A stretch of 9,648 bases of DNA, from the NCBI GenBank assembly GCA_902496665.1, contig CABVBU010000051.1:1-9648 (forward strand), given 5' to 3'. A model generated the notes under the pieces. It ran no database searches. It had not been told where the DNA came from and saw nothing but the letters and a program-made list of their open reading frames with translations. The translations under genes were made by a program, and so were the position numbers. Of this stretch, positions 1 through 6,864 are shown one piece after another. The stretch's first letter is position 1. The number at the start of each line of letters is the position of its first letter. This DNA is from an uncultured Clostridium sp. (GTDB taxonomy: Bacteria > Bacillota > Clostridia > Lachnospirales > Lachnospiraceae).

Positions 1-569
1 CCAAGGCATGCGGAAACATGATCGTAGATATCGGAGGCGGTACTGCGGATATCGCGGTGATCTCCCTCGGCGGTACGGTTGTAAGTACTTCTATTAAGAC
101 TGCCGGAGACGACTTCGATGAAGCCCTCGTCCGCTATATGAGAAAGAAACATAACCTCCTGATCGGTGAGAGAACCGCCGAGGAGATTAAGATCAATATC
201 GGTGCGGCTTACCGCCGTCCGGAGCTTGTGACGATGGAAGTCCGCGGAAGAAACCTTGTGACAGGTCTCCCGAAGACCATCGTTGTCACATCCGACGAGA
301 CACTTGAGGCGTTAAGGGAGCCGGCGATGCAGATCGTAGACGCTGTACACAATGTATTGGAGCGCACCCCACCGGAGCTCGCGGCTGATATCTTCGACCG
401 CGGAATCGTTCTTACCGGCGGTGGATCCCTGATCTCCGGACTTGACGCCCTGATCGAGGAGAAGACCGGAATCACGACAATGATCGCGGAGGAGCCGCTT
501 ACGGCAGTTGCGATCGGAACCGGTAAATTTATCGAGTTCGCACACGGCGGAAAAGGCGCAGAAAAATAA
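1..569 (+). CDS. mreB: Rod shape-determining protein MreB/Mbl family, C-terminal part (5' truncated)
   Basis: This is an actin-like ATPase that polymerises under the membrane and guides lateral cell-wall synthesis. The gene runs in from the left edge: the first whole codon is at 3, and the frame is open through KACGN before the methionine at 18, so that ATG is internal and not the start. About 188 residues remain, roughly the C-terminal 55% of a normal ~335-residue MreB. Visible signatures are the phosphate-2 motif DIGGGTADIAVISLGG near the cut end, EEIKINIGAAY in the middle, and the adenosine-binding stretch GIVLTGGGSLISGLD, followed by the usual PLTAVAIGTG near the end. It stops 3 nt before recD2 and is probably co-transcribed with it. 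Clostridia often carry several paralogues (MreB, Mbl, MreBH), and the missing N-terminus prevents telling which one this is. Confidence 0.93.
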   Translation, partial: KACGNMIVDIGGGTADIAVISLGGTVVSTSIKTAGDDFDEALVRYMRKKHNLLIGERTAEEIKINIGAAYRRPELVTMEVRGRNLVTGLPKTIVVTSDETLEALREPAMQIVDAVHNVLERTPPELAADIFDRGIVLTGGGSLISGLDALIEEKTGITTMIAEEPLTAVAIGTGKFIEFAHGGKGAEK

Positions 570-572
570 AAA

Positions 573-2837
573 ATGGCAACTGTAACAGGCTATGTGGAAA
601 GAATCAAATACCGCAACGAGGATAACGGTTACTCGGTCTTAAGCGTGGCGGACGGAGGAGAAGAATATATCCTCGTCGGCACATTTCCCTACATCAGTGA
701 GGGAGAGCGGATCGAGGCGACGGGCCGGATGGTGGAACACTCCATCTACGGCGAACAGCTTGCGGTGGAGAGCTATGAGATAAAAGCTCCCGAGGACACA
801 CTGGCAATTGAACGGTATCTCGGCTCCGGTGCTATCAAAGGCATCGGAGCTGCTTTAGCTAAAAGGATCGTAAAGAAGTTCAAGGCGGACACCTTCCGGA
901 TCATGGAGGAGGAGCCGGAACGTCTCGCTGAGGTCAAGGGCGTCAGCGAGCGCATGGCGATGGAGATCAGCAGCCAGGTGGAGGAAAAAAGAGACATGCG
1001 CCAGGCCATGGTGTTCCTTCAGCAGTACGGGATCTCCATGAATCTTGCGGTGAAGATCTACCAGCACTACGGTCCGGGAATGTACTCGGTGATCCAGGAA
1101 AATCCGTATCAGCTGGCGGACGATATCCAGGGTGTGGGATTTAAGATCGCGGATGAGATCGCGGCGAAGGTCGGGATCTTCACGGATTCCGATTACCGGA
1201 TCCGCAGCGGACTTTTCTACGCCCTGCTCCAGGCGACGGGAAACGGTCATACATACCTGCCGGAGGAAGAGCTGTTTGCCAATGCGTCGGCGCTCCTGAA
1301 CGTGGAGCCGGAGCACATGGAAAAGCACCTGGTGGATCTCCAGATGGAGAAGAAGCTGGTGGTGAAGGAAAAGGATGAGAAACGGATCGTCTACCCGGCA
1401 CAGTTCTACTATATGGAACTCAATACGGCGAGAATGCTGCATGATCTGAATCTCCACTCGAAGATCGATGAGGAGGACGTGAAAAAGCGCCTGAAAAAGA
1501 TCACGGAGGCGGAGAAGATCGAGCTGGACGAGCTTCAGGAGCAGGCGGTCATGGAAGCGGTGGGCAACGGTCTCCTTATCATCACCGGAGGTCCTGGAAC
1601 CGGTAAGACGACAACTATCAATACGATCATCCACTATTTCGACCAGGAAGATATGGACATTCTTCTGGCTGCCCCGACGGGCCGCGCGGCGAAGCGCATG
1701 ACGGAGGCGACGGGGTATGAGGCGAAGACGATCCACCGTCTTCTGGAACTCACCGGGGCGCCTGCCATGGATTCAAAGAGCAGCGGCAATTCCGGCGAGA
1801 ACCGGCTGGAGGGCATGCACTTTGAGCGGAATGAGGAAAATCCTCTGGACGCGGACGTGATCATCATCGACGAGATGTCCATGGTGGATATCAGCCTGAT
1901 CCACTCGCTTCTAAAGGCGGTGAATGTGGGAACGAGACTGATCCTTGTGGGCGATGTAAACCAGCTTCCAAGTGTGGGACCGGGAAATGTTCTGCGGGAT
2001 ATGATCGCGTCGGAGGCGTTCCCTGTGGTGAAACTCACAAAGATCTTCCGCCAGGCGGCCCAGAGCGATATTATCGTCAATGCCCATAAGATCAACGACG
2101 GGGAAGTGGTTCCTTTAAATAAGAAGAGCCGTGACTTTCTGTTTATCCGTCGCGATTATCCGGCAGATATTGTGAAGGATATGATGGTTCTTGTGCAGGA
2201 CAAGCTGCCGAATTATGTCCACGCTGAGATGTCAGATATTCAGATCATGACGCCGATGCGGAAAGGCGCTCTCGGAGTTGAGGCGTTAAATAAGCAGCTT
2301 CAGGAGAAGTTTAATCCGCCTGCGCCGAATAAGCAGGAGAAAGAGTCCGGCGGAACGATCTTCCGTGTGGGTGACAAGGTCATGCAGATCAAGAACAATT
2401 ACCAGATCGAGTGGGAGGTCCGCAACCGTTACGGAATCCCGGTGGATAAGGGTGAGGGTGTCTTCAACGGGGATACAGGGATCATCCGCTCCATCAACAG
2501 CTTCGCGGAGACCATGGAGGTGGAATTCGACGAGCGGCGGATGGTGGAGTACAGCTTTAAGCAGTTAGAGGAGCTGGAGCTTGCCTACGCGATCACGATC
2601 CACAAGTCCCAGGGAAGCGAATATCCGGCAGTGGTGATCCCGGTCCATTCGGGACCACGGATGCTGATGACGAGAAACCTGATCTACACGGCGGTCACCA
2701 GGGCGAAATCCTGTGTCTGCCTCGTGGGAATCCCGGAGGTGTTCCAGGCGATGGTGGATAATGAGGTGGAACAGAAGAGGTATTCAGGGCTGAAAGATCG
2801 AATTCTGGAGATTGATACATCTATGAGGCAGAAATAG
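573..2837 (+). CDS. recD2: RecD2-type ATP-dependent 5'-3' DNA helicase (RecD-like, YrrC family)
   Basis: A superfamily 1B helicase of the kind found in bacteria without RecBC, with roles in replication-fork and repair processing. At 754 residues it has the usual RecD2 length. An N-terminal OB-like region is followed by helix-hairpin-helix repeats (IKGIGAALAKRIV near residue 90, VKGVSERMA near 122, IQGVGFKIADEIA near 186). Then come Walker A GGPGTGKTTT (339-348, Lys345), Walker B VIIIDEMSMVD (Asp433-Glu434), motif III GDVNQLPSVGPG (460-471) and IFRQ with Arg493. After an SH3-like insertion come IHKSQGSEYP (Lys678, Gln680) and TAVTRAK with Arg710. All catalytic motifs look intact. The ATG is 3 nt after the mreB stop. 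The only Shine-Dalgarno candidate is a weak purine run inside the mreB end (AAAAGG, 551-556), which suggests translational coupling. Confidence 0.96.
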   Translation: MATVTGYVERIKYRNEDNGYSVLSVADGGEEYILVGTFPYISEGERIEATGRMVEHSIYGEQLAVESYEIKAPEDTLAIERYLGSGAIKGIGAALAKRIVKKFKADTFRIMEEEPERLAEVKGVSERMAMEISSQVEEKRDMRQAMVFLQQYGISMNLAVKIYQHYGPGMYSVIQENPYQLADDIQGVGFKIADEIAAKVGIFTDSDYRIRSGLFYALLQATGNGHTYLPEEELFANASALLNVEPEHMEKHLVDLQMEKKLVVKEKDEKRIVYPAQFYYMELNTARMLHDLNLHSKIDEEDVKKRLKKITEAEKIELDELQEQAVMEAVGNGLLIITGGPGTGKTTTINTIIHYFDQEDMDILLAAPTGRAAKRMTEATGYEAKTIHRLLELTGAPAMDSKSSGNSGENRLEGMHFERNEENPLDADVIIIDEMSMVDISLIHSLLKAVNVGTRLILVGDVNQLPSVGPGNVLRDMIASEAFPVVKLTKIFRQAAQSDIIVNAHKINDGEVVPLNKKSRDFLFIRRDYPADIVKDMMVLVQDKLPNYVHAEMSDIQIMTPMRKGALGVEALNKQLQEKFNPPAPNKQEKESGGTIFRVGDKVMQIKNNYQIEWEVRNRYGIPVDKGEGVFNGDTGIIRSINSFAETMEVEFDERRMVEYSFKQLEELELAYAITIHKSQGSEYPAVVIPVHSGPRMLMTRNLIYTAVTRAKSCVCLVGIPEVFQAMVDNEVEQKRYSGLKDRILEIDTSMRQK

Positions 2838-2871
2838 ACCTGCGCTATTTGTTCGAATATTTATATTTAAC

Positions 2872-3582
2872 ATGAAATTTAATAAAATTCTTGATATTCT
2901 ATATCCCCGCCGCTGTCCGGTGTGCGGGGATATCACAGGCGGCTTCGGGCGGATGATCTGCCCGGACTGCCTTCAGAAACTTTCGTTTGTAAAATCGCCG
3001 GTATGCAAAAAATGCGGAAAAGAAATTGAAGATGAGAGCATGGAGTTCTGCCCGGACTGCATGCGCCATTCGCGTGCCTTTGAGTACGGGATCGCCATGT
3101 TAAATTACGACGAGGCGGCGAGGCATTCCATGGCGCAGATCAAGTACAATAATAAGAGAGAGTACCTGGATTTTTATGGGACAGCCCTGGCGGCACGGTA
3201 CGGACGGACGATCCGCCGGATGCGCGTGGACGCCCTGGTCCCGGTGCCGGTCCATGTCACGAGGAAAAAGACCCGGGGATTCAATCAGGCAGAGATCCTT
3301 GCACGGGTCGTCGGAAAGAAGCTGGGGATCCCGGTAATACCGGAAATGCTGGTGAGAAATAAGAAGACGCTGCCGCAGAAGGATCTCTCGGCGGCAGAGC
3401 GGCTTAAGAACCTTTCCGGTGCCTTCGCGGCGGGAAAGATCCCGGAGGGGATCAGGAGCGTGATCCTTGTGGATGATATTTATACAACGGGCAGTACCAT
3501 CGAGGCGTGTGCGAGAGCCCTGCGGGCATCGGGGATCAGCCGGGTCTATTTCGTTGTGATCTGCATGACCGGGGGCAGATAG
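2872..3582 (+). CDS. comF: ComF family protein (zinc-ribbon plus phosphoribosyltransferase-like domain)
   Basis: A 236-residue protein of the ComFC/GntX family, linked to DNA uptake during transformation in naturally competent species but widespread in bacteria without known competence. The N-terminus carries four CxxC pairs (Cys15/18, 30/33, 45/48, 60/63), expected to bind two zinc ions. The C-terminal half is a type I phosphoribosyltransferase fold with the PRPP-binding loop VILVDDIYTTGST (197-209, Asp201-Asp202) and the family signature KKTRGFNQAEILAR near residue 130. The start fits the family pattern LDILYPRRCPVCG. The gene begins 34 nt after recD2. That gap is AT-rich and has no recognisable Shine-Dalgarno, so the translation start signal is unclear. 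Co-transcription with recD2 is likely. Whether it serves competence here cannot be told from this window. Confidence 0.93.
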   Translation: MKFNKILDILYPRRCPVCGDITGGFGRMICPDCLQKLSFVKSPVCKKCGKEIEDESMEFCPDCMRHSRAFEYGIAMLNYDEAARHSMAQIKYNNKREYLDFYGTALAARYGRTIRRMRVDALVPVPVHVTRKKTRGFNQAEILARVVGKKLGIPVIPEMLVRNKKTLPQKDLSAAERLKNLSGAFAAGKIPEGIRSVILVDDIYTTGSTIEACARALRASGISRVYFVVICMTGGR

Positions 3583-3627
3583 GACAGGGAAAAGTGGTAT
3601 GCATACAGGTTATAGAATGAGAGCGAC

Positions 3628-3641
3628 TGCATAAATATGCA
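3628..3641. promoter_or_regulatory. Short inverted repeat upstream of the importer promoter
   Basis: TGCATA and TATGCA face each other across two bases, about 20 bp before the -35 box of the importer promoter. A 14-nt near-palindrome at this place could be an operator for a transcription factor, or chance in AT-rich DNA. No regulator gene is present in the window to support a specific assignment. Confidence 0.2.
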
Positions 3642-3660
3642 AGAATATATGTATAAACGC

Positions 3661-3689
3661 TTGCTTTTTGTATAGGCCTGTGATATAGT
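3661..3689 (+). promoter_or_regulatory. Predicted sigma-A promoter with extended -10 for the ABC importer
   Basis: TTGCTT (3661-3666) and TATAGT (3684-3689) are separated by exactly 17 bp, and TGA lies directly before the -10 hexamer, giving an extended -10. Transcription would start near 3696, leaving a leader of about 47 nt with the Shine-Dalgarno AGAGGAGG at 3727-3734. The preceding gap after comF (3583-3660) shows no convincing terminator. Confidence 0.7.
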
Positions 3690-3742
3690 GGGTCTCATCG
3701 AAAAAGTTGCAAATCCGTATTGGATTAGAGGAGGAACATATT

Positions 3743-4666
3743 ATGAAAAAGGCGATTGCTTTATGTTTGACCGCTGCGATGGCAGCATCACTTCTTGCAG
3801 GCTGCGGCAGCAAGACTACAGAGACAACGGCAGCAGCAGAGAACAAGACAGAGACAACAGCAGGTGCTGCTGCGGAGGAAAAGAAAGATGAGGCAGCAGG
3901 GGTTGTCAAGGTGATCGAATATGATCTTACAGATGAGCAGTATGCATTCGGTGTGGATAAAGACCAGCCGGAGCTGCTTGAGCAGGTAAACGCATTCATC
4001 GCAAAGATCCAGGAGGACGGAACCTTCAATGAGATCTGCGACAAGTATTTCAGTGACGGCGAGCCGGCTGCAGTAGAGTCTGCAGAGTATGATGCTTCCA
4101 AGGATCAGCTTGTTGTTGCGACAAACGCGGCTTTTGAGCCGTTTGAGTATGTAGACGGTGACAGCTACAAGGGAATCGATATGGAGCTTGCTTCTCTTCT
4201 TGCACAGGAGCTTGGCAAGGAGCTTGTGATCGAAAACATGGACTTTGACGCCGTATGCTTATCCGTTGGCCAGCACAAATGCGATATCGCAATGGCTGGT
4301 TTAACGATCAACGAGGAGAGAGAAGAATATGTGACTTTCTCCGATCCGTATTATAAAGCATCCCAGAGACTGGTTACACTGGCAGATGATACGGCTTTTG
4401 ATGACTGCAAGGATGCAGCTTCCGTAGAAGAGGTCCTTAAGGGCTTAAGCGCGAGCGACAAGATCGGCGTACAGCAGGGAACAACAGCCCAGTACTACAT
4501 TGAGGGCAGTGATGACTGGGGCTTTGAGGGACTTCCGGCAGAGTGCGTACCGTATAAGAGCGGCTCTCTTGCAGTTCAGGATATGATCAACGGCAACGTG
4601 AAGTACGTGATCATTGATGCGGCTCCGGCGGAAAGCATCACAAAGGCGATCAACGCAATGCAGTAA
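3743..4666 (+). CDS. Amino-acid ABC transporter substrate-binding lipoprotein, apparently circularly permuted
   Basis: A 307-residue extracellular solute-binding lipoprotein (family 3, type II fold) expected to deliver an amino acid to the permease encoded downstream. The start at 3743 is set by AGAGGAGG eight bases upstream; an in-frame TTG at 3707 precedes that signal and was rejected. The signal peptide ends in lipobox LAGC with Cys21 as lipidation site, followed by an Ala/Thr/Glu/Lys linker to about residue 54. The typical core starts only at about residue 121 (DQLVVATNAAFEPFEY) and includes GLTINEEREEYVTFSDPYY with the likely carboxylate-binding Arg193, GVQQGTT (242-248), and VIIDAAPA with Asp292, the likely amino-group contact. 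Canonical proteins continue about 50 residues past this point, but here the protein stops at 307. The missing tail, of the type EEYAIAVKKGN-ELL-VN-DGT-KYF, is found instead at residues 57-103. The exact substrate is not predictable. Confidence 0.93.
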   Translation: MKKAIALCLTAAMAASLLAGCGSKTTETTAAAENKTETTAGAAAEEKKDEAAGVVKVIEYDLTDEQYAFGVDKDQPELLEQVNAFIAKIQEDGTFNEICDKYFSDGEPAAVESAEYDASKDQLVVATNAAFEPFEYVDGDSYKGIDMELASLLAQELGKELVIENMDFDAVCLSVGQHKCDIAMAGLTINEEREEYVTFSDPYYKASQRLVTLADDTAFDDCKDAASVEEVLKGLSASDKIGVQQGTTAQYYIEGSDDWGFEGLPAECVPYKSGSLAVQDMINGNVKYVIIDAAPAESITKAINAMQ

Positions 4667-4688
4667 AAATATTGGAAACACCGGTCAG

Positions 4689-4726
4689 AAAAGCGGGGGC
4701 AGGAATACGGTTCGCTCCCGCTTTTT
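4689..4726 (+). terminator. Intercistronic hairpin terminator between binding protein and permease
   Basis: The arms 4689-4700 and 4714-4725 pair over 12 bp (AAAAGCGGG with CCCGCTTTT, extended by one G-T and two G-C pairs) around a 13-nt loop and end in five T. No separate promoter is evident before the permease at 4780. The hairpin therefore probably lets a fraction of transcripts through, giving more binding protein than membrane components, a common arrangement for binding-protein operons. Confidence 0.8.
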
Positions 4727-4779
4727 GACTGTATTGGAACATGGCAGGAAACGCTGTGTTTTTGCTATCTGGAGGTATT

Positions 4780-5490
4780 ATGGGAAACTTCGGGAACAAA
4801 TGGAACAAGTTTGTACAGATATTTATTGAGAAAAACGGTTACGTCAAGGTCGTGCAGGGCCTTCAGAATACGCTTCTGATCGCGGTAGTCGGCATGCTCA
4901 TCGGTGTTTTGATCGGTACCATCATCGCGACGGTCCGCGTCCTGCCGAAATATAAGACACTTCCGCGGGCGCTGAACGCGGTCTGCAGCTTCTATGTGGG
5001 CCTCTTCCGCGGAACCCCGATGGTCGTGCAGCTTCTGATCTTCTACTATGTTATGCTGCCCCTTATGGGGATCAAGCTGCCGGGCGTCCGTGTTGCCATG
5101 GTGGTCTTTGGATTAAACAGCGGCGCGTATATTTCCGAGATCATGCGAAGCGGTATCCAGTCCGTTGATCCGGGACAGCTTGAGGCGGGACGTGCAGTCG
5201 GTCTCGGCTTTGGTCCTGCGATGATCAAGATCGTGATCCCGCAGGCAGTGAAGAATATTCTTCCGACTCTAGGCAATGAGTTTATTGCCCTGATCAAGGA
5301 AACCTCCGTTGTCAGCTTCGTCGGCGCGGCGGATCTTTACGTTGCCTTCAACTATATCGGAAGCAACAGCTACGAGTTCATGGTCCCGTATCTTGTCATG
5401 GCAGCGATCTACATCGTTCTCGTGCTGGTGATCTCAATTCTTGTTAAACTGATGGAAAGGAGCCTGAAGAAGAGTGATAGACGTCATTGA
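4780..5490 (+). CDS. Amino-acid ABC transporter permease (HisM/GlnP family)
   Basis: Integral membrane subunit of a polar amino-acid importer, 236 residues, a normal length. The start at 4780 is chosen because GGAGG lies at 4771-4775; an in-frame ATG at 4741 has no ribosome binding site and would add residues untypical of the family. An amphipathic N-terminus (KFVQIFIEKNGYVKVVQGLQNT) leads into hydrophobic segments at about 31-51, 80-96, 103-117 and 201-225. FRGTPMVVQLLIFYY (77-91) is the family signature. EAGRAVGLGFGPAMIKIVIPQ (135-155) is the EAA loop that docks onto the ATPase, and LIKETSVVSFVG follows. Only one permease gene is present, so the channel is probably a homodimer. Its end overlaps the ATPase gene by 17 nt, implying coupled translation. 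Confidence 0.95.
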   Translation: MGNFGNKWNKFVQIFIEKNGYVKVVQGLQNTLLIAVVGMLIGVLIGTIIATVRVLPKYKTLPRALNAVCSFYVGLFRGTPMVVQLLIFYYVMLPLMGIKLPGVRVAMVVFGLNSGAYISEIMRSGIQSVDPGQLEAGRAVGLGFGPAMIKIVIPQAVKNILPTLGNEFIALIKETSVVSFVGAADLYVAFNYIGSNSYEFMVPYLVMAAIYIVLVLVISILVKLMERSLKKSDRRH

Positions 5491-6259
5491 TCTGAAAAAA
5501 ACATTTGGTGATCTGGAAGTCCTGAAGGGAATCAATGTGACCATCAATAAAGGTGACATCGTTGTAGTCATTGGCCCGTCCGGCTCCGGAAAAAGTACAT
5601 TTTTAAGATGCCTGAACTGTATGGAGGATCCGACCTCCGGCAGCATCATTTTTAACGGCGTAGATATTGCCGATATGCGCGTGGACATCAATATCCACCG
5701 CCGTCATATGGGCATGGTATTCCAGCACTTCAACCTGTTCAACAACATGACTGTGATCGAGAATATCATGATGGCACCGGTCTATGTGCGTTGCAAAGAT
5801 TTAAAGAAGGCGAAGAGAAACGGAACACTGGCTCCTGACGCGCCGAAGACAAAGGCGGAGATCAAGGCGCAGGCGAGAGAGGAAGCTCTTGCGCTGTTGC
5901 GCCGCATCGGCCTTGAGGATAAAGCGGATGTTTACCCGTCCACGCTTTCCGGCGGGCAGAAGCAGCGTGTGGCCATCGTCCGCGCCCTGGCGATGAAGCC
6001 CGATGTGATCCTCTTTGACGAGCCGACGAGTGCTCTTGACCCGGAGATGGTAGGAGAGGTACTGGATCTCATGAAGGAGCTTGCAAACGAGGGAATGACC
6101 ATGGTTGTTGTCACCCACGAGATGGGCTTTGCGAGAGAGGTTGCGAACCGCGTGCTGTTCATGGATCAGGGAAGAATCCTCGAAGAAGCTCCACCGGAGG
6201 AGTTCTTCGCGCATCCGAAGAATGAGAGAACGAAGGAATTTTTATCGAAGGTACTGTAA
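5474..6259 (+). CDS. Amino-acid ABC transporter ATP-binding protein (GlnQ/HisP family)
   Basis: Cytoplasmic ATPase powering the importer, 261 residues. Motifs in order are Walker A GPSGSGKST (34-42, Lys40), Q-loop Gln84 in MVFQHFNLF, signature LSGGQKQR (158-165), Walker B VILFDEPTSALD (178-189, Asp182 and Glu183) and H-loop His215 in VVTHEMGFA. All are intact. The start is a GTG inside the permease gene. No ATG lies nearby upstream in frame, and the first residues (IDVIDLKKTFGDLEVLKG) match the usual beginning of the family. AAGGAG around 5457-5462 is the probable, rather distant, ribosome binding site. Compared with ordinary members of about 240-245 residues there is extra sequence, rich in Lys and Ala, between the Q-loop and signature (about 107-135). 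A strong terminator follows directly, so this is the last gene of the operon. Confidence 0.96.
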   Translation: MIDVIDLKKTFGDLEVLKGINVTINKGDIVVVIGPSGSGKSTFLRCLNCMEDPTSGSIIFNGVDIADMRVDINIHRRHMGMVFQHFNLFNNMTVIENIMMAPVYVRCKDLKKAKRNGTLAPDAPKTKAEIKAQAREEALALLRRIGLEDKADVYPSTLSGGQKQRVAIVRALAMKPDVILFDEPTSALDPEMVGEVLDLMKELANEGMTMVVVTHEMGFAREVANRVLFMDQGRILEEAPPEEFFAHPKNERTKEFLSKVL

Positions 6260-6266
6260 ATTTCAG

Positions 6267-6310
6267 AAGGCTTCCTGTTTTGCAATATACGGAAACAGGA
6301 AGCCTTTTTT
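6267..6310 (+). terminator. Strong rho-independent terminator after the importer operon
   Basis: The arms AAGGCTTCCTGTTT (6267-6280) and AAACAGGAAGCCTT (6293-6306) are perfectly complementary over 14 bp with a 12-nt loop, and the right arm runs into six T at 6305-6310. It begins 7 nt after the ATPase stop codon and separates the importer from the ribosomal cluster promoter 22 nt further on. Confidence 0.93.
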
Positions 6311-6331
6311 GCGCATTCCTAAAGGAAATAC

Positions 6332-6360
6332 TTGACGAGCCGAAATTCTTATGGTATGAT
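6332..6360 (+). promoter_or_regulatory. Strong predicted sigma-A promoter for rpmG-secE-nusG
   Basis: TTGACG (6332-6337), a 17-bp spacer and TATGAT (6355-6360), with TGG directly before the -10 giving an extended -10. The predicted start is near 6367, leaving a leader of about 99 nt before rpmG. In the leader, GGTCTTTTTT (6383-6392) can pair with AAAAAGGACC (6423-6432) with one G-T pair. The eight-T run there lacks a preceding GC hairpin and is not a terminator. Confidence 0.85.
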
Positions 6361-6465
6361 ATTCGGGCGAATGGAAGATATAGGTCTTTTTTTTATGCTC
6401 AAAAAACGATAGCAACGAATAGAAAAAGGACCGCCTTACAAAGAATTTAAACGGAGGTGGAAGTC

Positions 6466-6615
6466 GTGCGCACTAAGATTACACTGGCATGCACAGAATG
6501 CAAGCAGCGCAACTACAACATGACGAAGGATAAGAAAACTCATCCGGACCGCATGGAGACAAAGAAGTACTGCAGATTCTGCAAGAGACATACGATGCAC
6601 AAAGAAACTAAGTAA
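6466..6615 (+). CDS. rpmG: 50S ribosomal protein L33 (zinc-binding Cys4 type)
   Basis: A 49-residue basic protein of the large ribosomal subunit. Translation from the GTG at 6466 reads MRTKITLACTECKQRNYNMT and ends with HTMHKETK before TAA. CTEC (Cys9/Cys12) and CRFC (Cys36/Cys39) form the zinc site of the cysteine-containing L33 class; zinc-independent paralogues lack these. GGAGGTGG at 6453-6460 is a very good ribosome binding site and fixes the unusual GTG start. It is the first gene after the strong promoter and lies 27 nt before secE, the standard rpmG-secE-nusG order in Firmicutes. The gene is easily missed because of its size and start codon. Confidence 0.96.
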   Translation: MRTKITLACTECKQRNYNMTKDKKTHPDRMETKKYCRFCKRHTMHKETK

Positions 6616-6642
6616 TCCGGTTTGCAAGAAGGACGTGAATTT

Positions 6643-6849
6643 ATGGGAGAAACGGCAAGTAATGAGAAAGCCCCTAAAACGGACTTTATCAAAGGCTTAA
6701 AAGCTGAATTCAGTAAGATCATCTGGCCGGATAAAGATACGCTTACAAAAGAGACCGTTGTTGTAGTCGTATCAACAGTAATTCTGGGGATTGTGATCGC
6801 AGCCCTTGACCTGATCATCAAATTTGGTCTCAATATTGTACTTGGTTAA
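6643..6849 (+). CDS. secE: Preprotein translocase subunit SecE
   Basis: Small single-span membrane subunit of the SecYEG export channel, 68 residues, matching the short Gram-positive form. A charged cytoplasmic N-terminus is followed by the conserved amphipathic stretch DFIKGLKAEFSKIIWPDKDT (14-33), where the IxWP element contacts SecY, and then one hydrophobic span at about 38-62. The ATG at 6643 is preferred, with AAGGA about 9 nt upstream; an in-frame TTG at 6622 would place the ribosome binding site inside the coding region. It sits between rpmG and nusG, the usual arrangement, and shares their promoter. Confidence 0.95.
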   Translation: MGETASNEKAPKTDFIKGLKAEFSKIIWPDKDTLTKETVVVVVSTVILGIVIAALDLIIKFGLNIVLG

Positions 6850-6864
6850 GGATGAGGTGAAGAT

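Noticed and set aside
855..1736. Long open frame on the minus strand inside recD2 (293 codons)
   Set aside because: It lies wholly inside an intact, motif-complete helicase gene. Its product is a His/Leu/Arg-rich low-complexity string with no recognisable domain, so it is an antisense shadow.
3707..3742. Upstream in-frame TTG start for the binding protein
   Set aside because: It precedes the AGAGGAGG signal and would bury the signal peptide behind 12 extra residues.
3610..4101. Minus-strand open frame of 163 codons across the importer promoter and binding-protein start
   Set aside because: It covers the promoter, ribosome binding site and signal-peptide region of a well-supported gene, and its Ser/Ala-rich product mirrors the Ala/Thr linker on the opposite strand.
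6383..6394. Eight-T run after GGTC, considered as a terminator
   Set aside because: No GC-rich hairpin precedes it; the sequence between the promoter and the run does not fold.
6371..6412. A 13-codon reading frame (MEDIGLFFMLKKR) in the leader of rpmG, a candidate leader peptide or leaderless mini-gene
   Set aside because: It has no ribosome binding site, begins only about 4 nt after the predicted transcription start, and has no codon pattern suggesting regulation.
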